Source: Methanomassiliicoccales archaeon LGM-DZ1 (GTDB taxonomy: Archaea; Thermoplasmatota; Thermoplasmata; Methanomassiliicoccales; Methanomethylophilaceae). Taken from it: a stretch of 64,000 nucleotides of DNA. The notes beneath the pieces were generated by a model, which saw only the letters and a program-made list of their open reading frames with translations, did no database searches and was not told where the DNA came from. This document shows, in pieces, positions 51,930 to 60,985 of the stretch. A program made the position numbers and the translations under genes. The DNA lies in assembly GCA_030168595.1 (NCBI GenBank), contig CP115556.1, positions 372,001 through 436,000 on the forward strand. Reading direction: 5' to 3'. Numbering within the stretch: the first letter of the stretch is position 1; each line of letters begins with the position of its first letter.

Positions 51930-52970
51930 ATGATGCACAGATTCGACTATTCGGAAATACTCGGCGACATACCGCAGGATATAACGAAGATGCTGGCCGA
52001 GATTGCCGGGATACGCTCGCTGGAGTGCATACGCCGCGCGAAATACCCGAAGGACTATGCCAAGATGGAAGGCATCGCCAAACTGGCCTCGGTCAAGTAC
52101 TCCAACGAGATCGAGGGCATAGTAACGTCCGATGAACGTATCAGAGAGATAGTCGTACGCGGAGGGACCCCGAACAATCATTCCGAGGAGGAGATCGCAG
52201 GATACAGGGATGCCCTTAACCTGATACATACGGAAATCGACTCCCTGAGATTCAACAGGAACACGATCCTGAACCTGCATTCCATGCTCAGGACGAAAGG
52301 TTCCGATGAACATGCCTTCAAGGACAGGGACAATGTGATTATCAGCATCGACCAATCGGGGAGGAGGCGCATCGTGTTCGAACCCGTCCCGGCATCCGAG
52401 ACCGAAGACTGCATGGAGCAGCTGTGCATAGCGTACCAGGAGCTTTCGACCCAAGGCTATGAACCTCTGCTCTACATACCGTGCATCATCCTGGATTATC
52501 TCTGCATCCATCCGTTCCTGGACGGCAACGGCAGGACCTCCAGGCTCCTGACGGTACTTCTTCTGTACAAAGAGGGAATCGACATATGCAGGTACGTTTC
52601 TATGGACGAGCATATATCGTTCACGAAATCGGACTACTACGATTCGCTGCAGAGATCTTCGGCCGGGTGGAAGGAGAACAGATGGACCTACTTCCCGTTC
52701 ATCAGATATTTTCTCAGGACCCTGTTAGAATGCTATACGGACATCGACACCAGGTTCGCCATAGTCGACGGGGAAGGCGTCGACAGGAAGCAGACCGTCG
52801 AAAACGTCCTGAAGAAGAGCTCCGCACCGATGTCGCTGAAGCAGATACACATGGTCCTCAGGGACATCAGCATATACACCGTACAGAAGGCAGTGAAGGA
52901 TCTGATGGCCGAGGGCAAGATCGAGAAGATCGGCAATACCAAAGGCGCGCGCTATATCTACAAACACTGA
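51930..52970 (+). CDS. Fic-domain AMP-transferase-like protein
   Basis: 346 residues. The Fic motif is canonical, HPFLDGNGRTSR (about 193-204), so the enzyme should transfer AMP or a similar group to a target protein. An N-terminal inhibitory helix with SNEIEG (about 57-62, S-x-x-x-E-G) makes it a self-inhibited class II Fic protein. The C-terminus (about 270-346) looks like a winged helix (MSLKQIHMVLRDISIYTVQK). It lies among three ATPase genes of the AAA_14 type, a setting typical of accessory islands. Confidence 0.9.
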   Translation: MMHRFDYSEILGDIPQDITKMLAEIAGIRSLECIRRAKYPKDYAKMEGIAKLASVKYSNEIEGIVTSDERIREIVVRGGTPNNHSEEEIAGYRDALNLIHTEIDSLRFNRNTILNLHSMLRTKGSDEHAFKDRDNVIISIDQSGRRRIVFEPVPASETEDCMEQLCIAYQELSTQGYEPLLYIPCIILDYLCIHPFLDGNGRTSRLLTVLLLYKEGIDICRYVSMDEHISFTKSDYYDSLQRSSAGWKENRWTYFPFIRYFLRTLLECYTDIDTRFAIVDGEGVDRKQTVENVLKKSSAPMSLKQIHMVLRDISIYTVQKAVKDLMAEGKIEKIGNTKGARYIYKH

Positions 52971-53062
52971 GGAACGGCCGTTCAGTTCTCCGCACATGAC
53001 CTGCAGCCAATCAGAATATCGATCGTTGCCGTTGAAACCGGCTGCCAAACCCGTTTCCCTCT

Positions 53063-54346
53063 TCACGGACCCAGCACTGTCGGCGGGATGACATAAACGC
53101 CGTCGTCTCTGCGATATGCCGCATCGGTCATCCCGCAGATGACGCACAGGAACTCCGGCGGCCTCCCGTTCTCCTGATCGCGTATCTTCGTGTCCATCTT
53201 CAGAAGGGATCTCGCACCTTCGTCTATCTCATGTGCCCCCGTCTTCATCTCGAAGGCACCCCACCTACCGTCCGGAAATTCCGCAACGGCATCTATCTCG
53301 TTCCCGTCCCCGTCACGGTAGTGCATCACTTTGCCGTCGTACATCATGGCGTATGCCTTCAGTTCGTGAACGCACAGGGCCTCGAACAGATATCCGAACG
53401 AATTAAGGTCATTGATGTACGATTCCGTGTTCATCCCCATAGCGGCGGCGGTGAGGGAGGGGTCGGCAAGGTGTCTTTTAGGAGTTTTCCCGACCCTTAC
53501 CGAAGACCTCATATTCGGGTTGAAAGCAGGTTGGAAATCGGTGAAATGAAGGCTTTCCAAAACAGAAAGGTATTCATTCAGCGTATTATCGGATATCTGC
53601 GCATCATCCGGATTCTCCGTCATATCTTTCTTGAGAGCCTTCTTGGATGCAGTAGTGCTTTCGTTGCGTGCCAAAGAGCGGATGAGACGGAGCATCTTGG
53701 TCGGATCGCGGTTCACCCCGTCGAATGATATGTCATTGTTCACCAGGGTTTCTATGTAACCTCTGGCAACCTCCAACGATGCATCCGCATTCATATCTAT
53801 GACTCCGGGCCATCCCCCGTGGACGGTGTAATCGACCAGGTCCTTCAGTTCGGCCTCCTGTGTCGCGAAAGAGATCTCGGGACGGCCAAACAGCCCCTTC
53901 AGGGATACCCTGCCGTCCGAGATCCCTCTTTCGAACAGCGTCATGGTCATCATGCGGAGTTCCTTTATGCGACCCGTACCCGAATGGACGAATCCTTTCC
54001 TGTTGGGCGTTGCGGAGCCGGTAAGCACGTACATCCCCTTCTTCCCGGTATCGTCTATCCGATACCTCACAGCATCCCAGATGCCGGGGACGTCCTGCCA
54101 TTCGTCGATCAGTTGGGGAAGATCGTCCTTGAATATGAGCGTGGGATCGGTCATCGCCAGCCTGCGGTTCTGATAGTTCCCCTTCGGGTCCGCGATGAGC
54201 GTAGCGCTGTTGCAGCAATTGTATGCAGCCCAGGTCTTTCCGCACCATTTAGGCCCGGTGAGGTTCACCGCGCCGAAGAGAGACAGAGATCTCTTCAGTT
54301 CGTCATCTATCAGTCTGGGTACGTATCCGTCCCTTCTCAATGTCAC
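53063..54346 (-). CDS. AAA_14/DUF4143-type ATPase
   Basis: 427 residues from GTG 54346 (VTLRRDGYVPR); an ATATATAC box about 24 bp upstream favours this leaderless start, though ATG 54364 is possible. Walker A is LTGPKWCGKTW (about 30-40) and Walker B LPQLIDEWQ (about 76-84), followed by LTGSATPNR, the sensor region. The C-terminal DUF4143 part has YFHY-like YLFEALCVHELKAYA and NEIDAVAEFPDG, a nuclease-like fold. Such ATPases are common in archaea, of unknown role, often in mobile regions. A 23-bp tandem array lies directly upstream. Confidence 0.8.
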   Translation of the reverse strand: MTLRRDGYVPRLIDDELKRSLSLFGAVNLTGPKWCGKTWAAYNCCNSATLIADPKGNYQNRRLAMTDPTLIFKDDLPQLIDEWQDVPGIWDAVRYRIDDTGKKGMYVLTGSATPNRKGFVHSGTGRIKELRMMTMTLFERGISDGRVSLKGLFGRPEISFATQEAELKDLVDYTVHGGWPGVIDMNADASLEVARGYIETLVNNDISFDGVNRDPTKMLRLIRSLARNESTTASKKALKKDMTENPDDAQISDNTLNEYLSVLESLHFTDFQPAFNPNMRSSVRVGKTPKRHLADPSLTAAAMGMNTESYINDLNSFGYLFEALCVHELKAYAMMYDGKVMHYRDGDGNEIDAVAEFPDGRWGAFEMKTGAHEIDEGARSLLKMDTKIRDQENGRPPEFLCVICGMTDAAYRRDDGVYVIPPTVLGP

Positions 54347-54376
54347 AATCCAATATCCCATCATCAGTATATATCA

Positions 54377-54460
54377 TTGATGATTTTTCGGACATTTTAT
54401 TGATGATTTTTCGGTTAATCTATTAATGATTTTTCGGACATTTTATTGATTATTTTTCGG
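54377..54460. repeat. Tandem array, 23-bp unit, 3.7 copies
   Basis: Copies begin at 54377, 54400, 54423 and 54446 (the last partial); the core TGATTTTTCGG is kept in each, with variation in the last eight bases. It lies just upstream of the ATPase promoter. The remaining gap to 54705 holds no credible gene. Confidence 0.85.
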
Positions 54461-54705
54461 AAACTGCGATACGATTCTGCAATCGGCCGAGATATGGCCG
54501 TCCTCCGGTCACGTTCATATGTTGCAGCACTTGCCCCTACAATATGTGCCAGATGGTGATATTGGACCACAGTTCCATCGTTTCAGAACCCTTCCTGCGA
54601 CTGCTTCTGATTTCCGGAACCGGTCCAAGCTTCCAAAACAAAACTCGGATTGCCGCACATGCGCGCCTTGATCCTAGGCTCAGAGGGGCCATCGATCCTC
54701 TCCGT

Positions 54706-56055
54706 TCACAGGCATATGGCCATATAAATGGGCAGATACAGCAACTTGCCTTCCTTCCTCAGATCTTTCGTGTGGAGGACGTAGCACTGCCCGAGCTGTT
54801 TGCTGTACACATCCATCAGATAATCCAGCGAGGAATGGCCGGTGCTCCTCCCCGTTTTCACCTCGACAGCAGATTTCTTCTTGCCTTCTTTGATGAGGAA
54901 ATCAACCTCGGACCTGTTCTTGCTGCTGGTCCCGTCTTCATTCTTCTTGTAGAAGGCGTGGAAGAACAGCTTATGCCCGTTGGCCCTCAGAGCCTGAGCC
55001 ACGACATTTTCCGCAAACATCCCTTCATTGATATGCAGACGGTCCTGGAGAATATCGATGTAGATCTCATTCTCCGTCGACGTTCCGCTGTCGATAGCCA
55101 TGCTCACCAACAGTCCTGTATCGCCGGAATACAACTTCATTGTCGACAGGTCCGTGTTCAGCCCAAGCGCGATGCTGGGCTCGCTGGAATTGTAGCAGGT
55201 GTTCACGATCATGGAATCTTCGAGCCAATAAATCGGATCCTCGTAGTTGGAGAACTTGCCGTTCTTATCTATATCGGAGAGATTGAAGACCTTGTCGTGT
55301 TTGGACAGTTCGGCAGGTATCGCCCCGTACAGAGCGGACGTCTTTCTCTTGTTGGCCTTCGCTAACCTGCCAATGTCCTCTCTGTAGAGTTCGATTATCT
55401 GCCTCTTGATACGCTCGACCTTGGAGAAGTCCTTCGATGACGCGTACTCCTTCACCGCCATGGGCATGCCGCCGACGATCATGTATCTCCTGAAGGTGTC
55501 CAGGAACGAAGAGTGTACGTCGTCACCCAGCGGTTTATGGGATTCGAAATGCTCCCTTATGGTCGGAACGGTGACCACATCTCCCATCGCCCAGCAGAAC
55601 TCCTCGAAGTCCATGGGATACATCTGTATCTTCTCTTCCTCGGACGGAATGATGATGTTCTTCACGTTCTCGTGGATGGAGATCAGCGAACCTGTTTCGA
55701 TGTAATCGTATCTGCCGTCCTCCACCAGGAACTTGATGGCCTCTCTGGCCCGCGGCCATTTTTGGATCTCGTCGAATATTATCAGCGTGTTCCTTTCGAC
55801 GAATCTCGTGGCTGTGAGATTGGACAGCTTCTGAAGAAGCATATGGATGTCGTGGACGTCGTTTATGAAAAGGTTCTTGATCCTCGGAGCGGCGTTGCTG
55901 AAGTTGATGAGCACATAGGAAGCATATTCGTTCCTGCCGAATTCCTCCACGATGTAGCTCTTGCCGACACGGCGGGCACCTTCGATGAGCAGTGCGGTCT
56001 TTCCGTTGCTCTCTTTCTTCCATTGTACCAGACGGTCGTAGATCTTCCTTTTCAC
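54706..56055 (-). CDS. AAA_14/DUF4143-type ATPase, second
   Basis: 449 residues from GTG 56055 (KRKIYDRLVQWKKES); TTAATATT on the minus strand about 26 bp upstream supports the start, while the longer frame simply translates the upstream repeats. Walker A is EGARRVGKSY (about 22-31), Walker B NTLIIFDEIQKWP (about 87-99), with the GSLIS sensor stretch. The C-terminal DUF4143 part has FAENVVAQALRANGHKLFF and RSEVDFLIKEGKK, the pattern of a nuclease-like domain. Function unknown; related to the ATPase at 53063 but diverged. Confidence 0.82.
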   Translation of the reverse strand: MKRKIYDRLVQWKKESNGKTALLIEGARRVGKSYIVEEFGRNEYASYVLINFSNAAPRIKNLFINDVHDIHMLLQKLSNLTATRFVERNTLIIFDEIQKWPRAREAIKFLVEDGRYDYIETGSLISIHENVKNIIIPSEEEKIQMYPMDFEEFCWAMGDVVTVPTIREHFESHKPLGDDVHSSFLDTFRRYMIVGGMPMAVKEYASSKDFSKVERIKRQIIELYREDIGRLAKANKRKTSALYGAIPAELSKHDKVFNLSDIDKNGKFSNYEDPIYWLEDSMIVNTCYNSSEPSIALGLNTDLSTMKLYSGDTGLLVSMAIDSGTSTENEIYIDILQDRLHINEGMFAENVVAQALRANGHKLFFHAFYKKNEDGTSSKNRSEVDFLIKEGKKKSAVEVKTGRSTGHSSLDYLMDVYSKQLGQCYVLHTKDLRKEGKLLYLPIYMAICL

Positions 56056-56090
56056 GTATGGATATATTCCTCGAGCCTTAATATTGGTTT

Positions 56091-56181
56091 GTCCGATTTT
56101 TCCTGTTTCCTTAAACAAAGTTATTGAAATTCTTCCTGTTTCCTTAAACAAGACTTCCGAAATTTTTCCTGTTTCCTTAGG
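56091..56181. repeat. Tandem array, 33-bp unit, nearly 3 copies
   Basis: The core TTCCTGTTTCCTTA recurs with exact 33-base spacing (TCCTG at 56101, 56134 and 56167); the first two copies continue AACAA. It lies immediately upstream of the promoter of the 56055 ATPase and happens to read as a repeated peptide (LFKETGRIS, LFKETGKIG). Confidence 0.85.
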
Positions 56182-56227
56182 ATAACGCCCGATTCGAAAA
56201 ATAATCTGATGATCTCTGCGCAGGGCC

Positions 56228-56262
56228 GCATCGTTCCCGGGATGATGCTCCGGGAACGATGC
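56228..56262. other. Long perfect inverted repeat
   Basis: GCATCGTTCCCGG (56228-56240) and CCGGGAACGATGC (56250-56262), 13 bp, nine-base loop. It lies in the gap between the ATPase repeats and the PHP gene; no gene is recognised from 56182 to 56370. A minus- or plus-strand terminator or a protein site. Confidence 0.5.
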
Positions 56263-56339
56263 TCTGCTTTCCGGCGCTCTGCCGCCCTAAAATCCTCCAA
56301 ACCTGCCGAACCCGACAGGACAGGCACCGGAACAGCACT

Positions 56340-56365
56340 CCGTCCGATCGTCTCCGATCGGACGG
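56340..56365 (-). terminator. Hairpin after the metG-PHP operon
   Basis: CCGTCCGATCG (56340-56350) and CGATCGGACGG (56355-56365) pair perfectly over 11 bp with a four-base loop, six bases beyond the PHP stop. Confidence 0.55.
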
Positions 56366-56370
56366 CCGCA

Positions 56371-57027
56371 TCACATCCTGCGGAACCCGCGCTTGATCCA
56401 CTGGGTTATCGATTTGAACCCGTAGCGCAGGGTCTCGCCGAAATGCCTGCTGGCGCTCTGGGCGGTGGCCTTGTTGTCCATGATGGCCTGCACGACCTCC
56501 TGCCAGGTCTCCAGGCCGTCGGGCAGGGTAACATGCCCCCAGCCGACGCGGTGCGGGGAATGGGCGTCCGAGCCGGCGGTGATCGGCTTCCCGATGCTCT
56601 TGGCCAGCTTCATGGACCTCTTGTTGGCGCTCGGGATGGAGCGCGCGTTCATCGCCTCGACCCCGTCGAAGGGGTACTTCAGGGTGTTCTTCTCCCCCAG
56701 GCCGGACCACCACCTGTAGGGGTGGGCGGCGAAGGCGTAGCCCCCGGCCTCGTGGATGGCGTCGATGGTCTCCTGGATGGACATACCCTGGGGGATCAGC
56801 CTGTCGATGCCCAGGGCGACGATGTGCCCCTCCGCGGAGGACACCTCCTCCGCGGGGATAACGATGACCTTCCCGTTGTCCTTCAGGATGTCGAACGCCT
56901 TGAACTCGTTGTGGTCGGTGATGGCGACGCACCCTATGCCCTTCTCGATGCACTGCTCGATCACCTGCTCCGGGGTGGACTTGCCGTCCTTCGAGAAGCA
57001 GGTATGGACATGGAGATCCGCCTTCAT
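56371..57027 (-). CDS. PHP-domain metal-dependent phosphoesterase
   Basis: 218 residues from ATG 57027, overlapping the MetG stop (ATGA). PHP motifs in order: DLHVHTCFS (4-12), AITDHNEF (about 35-42), PAEEVSS (about 59-65), GHIVALG, AAHPYRW (about 98-104) and SDAHSPHRVG (about 154-163). These bind two or three metal ions. Relatives hydrolyse phosphoesters such as nucleotides or RNA ends. Coupling to metG hints at a role linked to aminoacylation or nucleotide clean-up, but that is inference. Confidence 0.87.
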   Translation of the reverse strand: MKADLHVHTCFSKDGKSTPEQVIEQCIEKGIGCVAITDHNEFKAFDILKDNGKVIVIPAEEVSSAEGHIVALGIDRLIPQGMSIQETIDAIHEAGGYAFAAHPYRWWSGLGEKNTLKYPFDGVEAMNARSIPSANKRSMKLAKSIGKPITAGSDAHSPHRVGWGHVTLPDGLETWQEVVQAIMDNKATAQSASRHFGETLRYGFKSITQWIKRGFRRM

Positions 57028-59351
57028 CTGACACCAGCGCCGTCCAGTATCTCGGAGTCGACAGTCGCCACGCATCCCTTTCCGTCCCCGAGGGGGACGG
57101 CCTTCCCGCCGTCGATGACCGCGGCCACCCTGGCCGGGGCGCCTGCGGGAAGCTCTATCGGGAGGTTCCCGGCCAGGAACACGCCGTTCTCCGCCCGGGA
57201 GACCTTCATGGTCACCGCAGAGAAGTGCTTCTTGTAATCGATGGTGTCCGAGGTCCCGCCGAGGCCGCAGTCGAACCTGGTCCCCACGGGGATGTCGGGG
57301 TCGGACGGCCTCAGGAGGAGGACCGCCTTCCCGCCGAGGTCCTCGTCATCGGCGGCCAGGAGCATACCGCAGGACTCTATCCCCCTGAGGGGCCTGGGCG
57401 CGAGGTTGGAGACCACGATCGCCTTCCTCCCGAGCATCTGCTCCTTGGTGTAATATGCCTTGAGGCCGGCGCAGATGGTCCTCGGGGTCCCCTCTCCCAG
57501 GTCCACCGTGAGCTTGTACAGCTTGTCGGCGTTCGGGTGGTCCTCGACGGTGAGGACCTTTCCGACCCTGAGGTCCAGGCGCCTGAAGGCGTCGAAAGGC
57601 TGCGCGGGAGCGGCGGCGCTCTGCTTCTCCTTCTTCTCCTTCGCATGGTGCTCGGTCTCCGCCTCGGGCTGCTTGAAGATCTCGGGGAAGAGCACCTTGA
57701 GGTCGATCTTCCCGTAGACCGGCACCGGCTCCTTCAGGGCGGTCCCGGACGGGAGCGGCGAGAGGACGGCGGCATATCCGGCATCCTCGATGGTGCCGGG
57801 GAGCCCCATGTACTCCCAGATCTTCTCGGAGGACCTCGGGAGGTACGGCCAGGCCATGACTGCCAGCGCCTTCACGATCCTCAGGGAGTCGTAGAGGGCG
57901 CGGCCGCATTCCGCTTTGTCCTCTTTGACGAGCTTCCAGGGGGTGCGGGAGTTGAAGTACTCGTTCCCGAAGTGGGCGAGGGCCATGACGGCCTGCAGGC
58001 CCTTCTTGAAGTCGCAGCGGCCCAGGCAGGCAGAGTACTCGTCGAAGGCTTTCTTTATCTCGTCGGTGACCTTCGCATCGGGCTCCGCGTTCTCCGGGAC
58101 CGACCCGAAGTTCTTGTAGGTGAAGCTGAGGGTGCGGTGGTAGTAGTTCCCGAGGGCAGCGACCAGTTCGGAGTTGACCTTGCTCTCGAGCTCGTCCCAG
58201 GAGAAGTCGGCGTCGTGGGTGTCCGGCATGATGCTCGAGAGGTAGTACCTTATCTCCTCCGGGTCGAACTTCTCCAGCACGGACTTCATGTCCCTGGGTA
58301 TCTGCGATTCGGCATCCGTGCCCGTGCCCTTCCTGCTCTTGGAGAGCTTGCCGCCGTTGAACATCAGGTACTCGTTCGCCGGGATGTCGTAGGGCAGGTT
58401 GAAGCCCTGCTTGGCGCCCATGAGCATCGCCGGCCAGATGATGGAATGGAACGGGATGTTGTCCTTGCCGATGAAGTAGTAATGCCGGCAGTCCGGGTTC
58501 TCCCAGAAGGTCTTCCAGTAGTCGGGCTTCCCGATCTCCCTGGCGTGCTGCACGGTCATGCTGAGGTACCCGATGACAGCGTCGAACCAGACGTAGATGA
58601 CCTTCTTCTTCCACTCCTCGCCTTCGACGGGGATCTCGACGCCCCACTGCATGTCCCTGGTGATGGCGCGGTCCTTCAGGCCGCCCTTCAGGAAGTTCTG
58701 CGTGTAGGCGCGGACGTTGGGCCTCCAGTAGGTCTTGTCCTCGAGGTACTTCATCAGGGGCTCCTCGAAGGCCGAGAGCTTCAGGAAGTACTGCTTCGAG
58801 GCCTTTACGACGGGTGCGGTGCCGCAGCGGGTGCAGTGCGGGTTGATGATGTCGCCGGGCTCGAAGGTGGAGCCGCAGCTGTCGCACTGGTCGGAGCGGA
58901 CGTCCTCGGCGCCGCAGACGGGGCACTGGCCCTCCACGTAGCGGTCCGGCAGGAACTTCCCGCATTTGGGGCAGTAGTACTCGTCCTCGTCGCGGGTGTA
59001 GATGTACCCGTTGTCAAGCAGCGTCTTGAAAAGCCACTGGGTCACCTCGATGTGGACGGGGGAGTGGGTCTTCCCGTAGAGGGTGTAGCGGATACCCAGG
59101 TCCTCGATCGCCTTCTTGTTGATCTCATGGTAGCGGTCGGCCACCTCCTCGGGGGTGACGCCCTCCTTCTCGGCGGTGACGGTGATGGGCGTCCCGTGCT
59201 GATCGGAGCCGCCGACGACCCAGACCTCGTTGCCCAGCAGGCTGTTGTAGCGGGCGAAGATGTCCGGCGGGAGGAGGGACCCGGCCACATGCCCCAGGTG
59301 GATGGGGCCGTTGGCGTACGGCCACGCGATGTTCACGAGTATCTTAGACAT
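57024..59351 (-). CDS. metG: Methionyl-tRNA synthetase
   Basis: 775 residues. The class I signatures PIHLGHVAGS (HIGH, about 16-25) and KLSKSRKGT (KMSKS, about 336-344) are present, with two zinc knuckle pairs (CPKCG/CPVCG and CDSCG/CTRCG, about 125-180). The anticodon-binding helical domain follows, and a C-terminal EMAP/Trbp111-type tRNA-binding domain (FRRLDLRVGKVL, about 575-680) with a further 85-residue extension. It charges tRNA-Met for initiation and elongation. The extension beyond the EMAP domain is longer than usual. Confidence 0.94.
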   Translation of the reverse strand: MSKILVNIAWPYANGPIHLGHVAGSLLPPDIFARYNSLLGNEVWVVGGSDQHGTPITVTAEKEGVTPEEVADRYHEINKKAIEDLGIRYTLYGKTHSPVHIEVTQWLFKTLLDNGYIYTRDEDEYYCPKCGKFLPDRYVEGQCPVCGAEDVRSDQCDSCGSTFEPGDIINPHCTRCGTAPVVKASKQYFLKLSAFEEPLMKYLEDKTYWRPNVRAYTQNFLKGGLKDRAITRDMQWGVEIPVEGEEWKKKVIYVWFDAVIGYLSMTVQHAREIGKPDYWKTFWENPDCRHYYFIGKDNIPFHSIIWPAMLMGAKQGFNLPYDIPANEYLMFNGGKLSKSRKGTGTDAESQIPRDMKSVLEKFDPEEIRYYLSSIMPDTHDADFSWDELESKVNSELVAALGNYYHRTLSFTYKNFGSVPENAEPDAKVTDEIKKAFDEYSACLGRCDFKKGLQAVMALAHFGNEYFNSRTPWKLVKEDKAECGRALYDSLRIVKALAVMAWPYLPRSSEKIWEYMGLPGTIEDAGYAAVLSPLPSGTALKEPVPVYGKIDLKVLFPEIFKQPEAETEHHAKEKKEKQSAAAPAQPFDAFRRLDLRVGKVLTVEDHPNADKLYKLTVDLGEGTPRTICAGLKAYYTKEQMLGRKAIVVSNLAPRPLRGIESCGMLLAADDEDLGGKAVLLLRPSDPDIPVGTRFDCGLGGTSDTIDYKKHFSAVTMKVSRAENGVFLAGNLPIELPAGAPARVAAVIDGGKAVPLGDGKGCVATVDSEILDGAGVR

Positions 59352-59461
59352 GGGCGGCTCATGGGCCGGGACGTTATTTAAGCCATCGCACGCGCGCGCA
59401 CATCCGGTAGGAGGTGGTATCGTTGGACGGGCACGGCCGTAACGTCCGCATCAGCAGCCCG

Positions 59462-60829
59462 TCAAGACGGAGCTGCCTGACAGGAACGGCAGAACCTGCC
59501 GATATAGACCGAGGCCAGCTTCCACATCAGCAGCCCGCCCCCGATCTCGGCTATGGCCATGACCGTCCAGATCGCTTCGGTGCTCCCGAACATGGCGGCG
59601 GCCGCCAGGTACCCGATGACCATGACGGTGTTCCTCGTGAGCGACGAGAGGAACCCGATCTCCGAATGCTCTATGGACTGCAGGTAGGCGGAGCCGACGA
59701 ACACCTGGGACATCGACGGCAGCAGCACGGCGAGCATGAGGAGGCAGAACGCCATGTCGCCCCGCAGGGGCTCCAGGTCGGGGGAGACCGTGAAGACCCA
59801 GGCGATCGGATAGCACAGCAGGGCCATCGGGACCGCGAGGTACAGGGTCAGCCTCACGGACAGCCGGGTCCCGAATGAGAACGCCTCCTTCAGCAGGTCC
59901 GCCCTCCCGGCCGCGAACTCGGCGGAGCACACCGATACGATGCCCCCGGACACTGCCTGCGCCGGGATCAGCACCATGTACGCCACCCTCCAGGCCGAGG
60001 TGTACGTCCCGACGACGTCCTCCCCGCCGACGCCGATGATGATGAAGTTCATCGGGATGTTGATCAGCGTCATCACCATGTACTCGGCGGACTCGGGCAG
60101 GCCGACGTAGAGGATGTCGCGGCTGACTTTCCTATCGGGCGCGAAGCCGCCGCTGCGGAGGTCGGCGTACATGTCGCGGCCCGAGATGTAGAACGCCAGG
60201 CCGGCGGCGAGGGATACCGCCCCGGCGCAGACCGTGGCGATGCCGGCCCCCATCACCCCGAGGCCGAGCCCGTACATCAGGACCGGGTCCAGGACCATGT
60301 TGGTCAGCGCTCCGGCCAGCTGCACCGCCATCGAGCGCCTCGACGCGCCCTCTCCCCTGAGCATCCCTGAGACCACCTGCCCGGCGATGACGAAGAAGCT
60401 CCCGGCGAAGATCGGCATCCCGTAGTCCAGCGCCTCCGAGGCCGACTCGTCCGCCCCGAACAGTCCCAGCAGGTCCCCGGCGAAGAGGACCAGAGGCACG
60501 GAGACAACGATCGAGCACAGGAACGCCAGCGTGAGGGACTGCGCCGCCGTGCGGGAGGCCCCGGCGCGGTCCCCGCGGCCCACCTCCCTGGCGATGGCCG
60601 CGGCCGAGCCTATGCCCATCCCGTTGCCGATGCCGGCGATGGCGGCGCAAAGGGGATATGCCAGGCCCAGTCCGGCCACGGCGGATCCCCCCAGCCAGGC
60701 CGCCCACGCGGTGTCCGCCATGCTGTTCAGGTTCATGACGAACACCGACACGGCCAGCGGGGCGGCGAGGGCAGGTATGGACTTCCTCGGGTCCCCGAGG
60801 ACGACCTTCGTGCCTGCGGTTCCCTCCAT
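59462..60829 (-). CDS. MATE-family efflux transporter
   Basis: 455 residues with about 12 hydrophobic helices in two similar halves. Typical marks are PLAVSVFVMNLNSMADTAW (about 23-41), GIGNGMGIGSAAAIARE and the second-half GLPESAEYMVMTLINIPMN. MATE proteins expel organic cations or other compounds using Na+ or H+. The start (ATG 60829) is 5 bp before a G+C-rich segment without clear TATA. Divergent from ABCE1. Confidence 0.87.
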   Translation of the reverse strand: MEGTAGTKVVLGDPRKSIPALAAPLAVSVFVMNLNSMADTAWAAWLGGSAVAGLGLAYPLCAAIAGIGNGMGIGSAAAIAREVGRGDRAGASRTAAQSLTLAFLCSIVVSVPLVLFAGDLLGLFGADESASEALDYGMPIFAGSFFVIAGQVVSGMLRGEGASRRSMAVQLAGALTNMVLDPVLMYGLGLGVMGAGIATVCAGAVSLAAGLAFYISGRDMYADLRSGGFAPDRKVSRDILYVGLPESAEYMVMTLINIPMNFIIIGVGGEDVVGTYTSAWRVAYMVLIPAQAVSGGIVSVCSAEFAAGRADLLKEAFSFGTRLSVRLTLYLAVPMALLCYPIAWVFTVSPDLEPLRGDMAFCLLMLAVLLPSMSQVFVGSAYLQSIEHSEIGFLSSLTRNTVMVIGYLAAAAMFGSTEAIWTVMAIAEIGGGLLMWKLASVYIGRFCRSCQAAPS

Positions 60830-60953
60830 GGGAGGCTCTAGGCTTACCGCTTTATCCGCGTTTCGGACAGTAATGGAGAAATGGGCGCACCTTTCTCACG
60901 CGCGAGACGGCTTATCTTCCTTACCGGGGGAATACGCCCTTCGCGCGCGAACC

Positions 60954-60963
60954 TCTTATATAA
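60954..60963 (+). promoter_or_regulatory. TATA box of the ABCE1 gene
   Basis: CTTATATAAC about 26 bp before ATG 60986, indicating a leaderless transcript and excluding the longer open frame from 60881. Confidence 0.65.
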
Positions 60964-60985
60964 CACGGGGGAATCGGAACGAAGC

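Noticed and set aside
54377-54460. Tandem repeats as a CRISPR array
   Set aside because: Repeats are directly adjoining without spacers, and no cas genes are near.
54544-55365. Plus-strand frame opposite the second AAA ATPase
   Set aside because: Antisense to a gene with clear Walker and DUF4143 motifs.
56091-56181. Tandem repeats as a CRISPR array
   Set aside because: The variable part is only about 14 bases, there are three copies and no cas genes.
57225-59381. Long plus-strand open frame opposite metG
   Set aside because: It mirrors the codon pattern of metG on the other strand; composition is Val/Leu/Gly/Arg-rich without domains. A G+C-rich antisense shadow.
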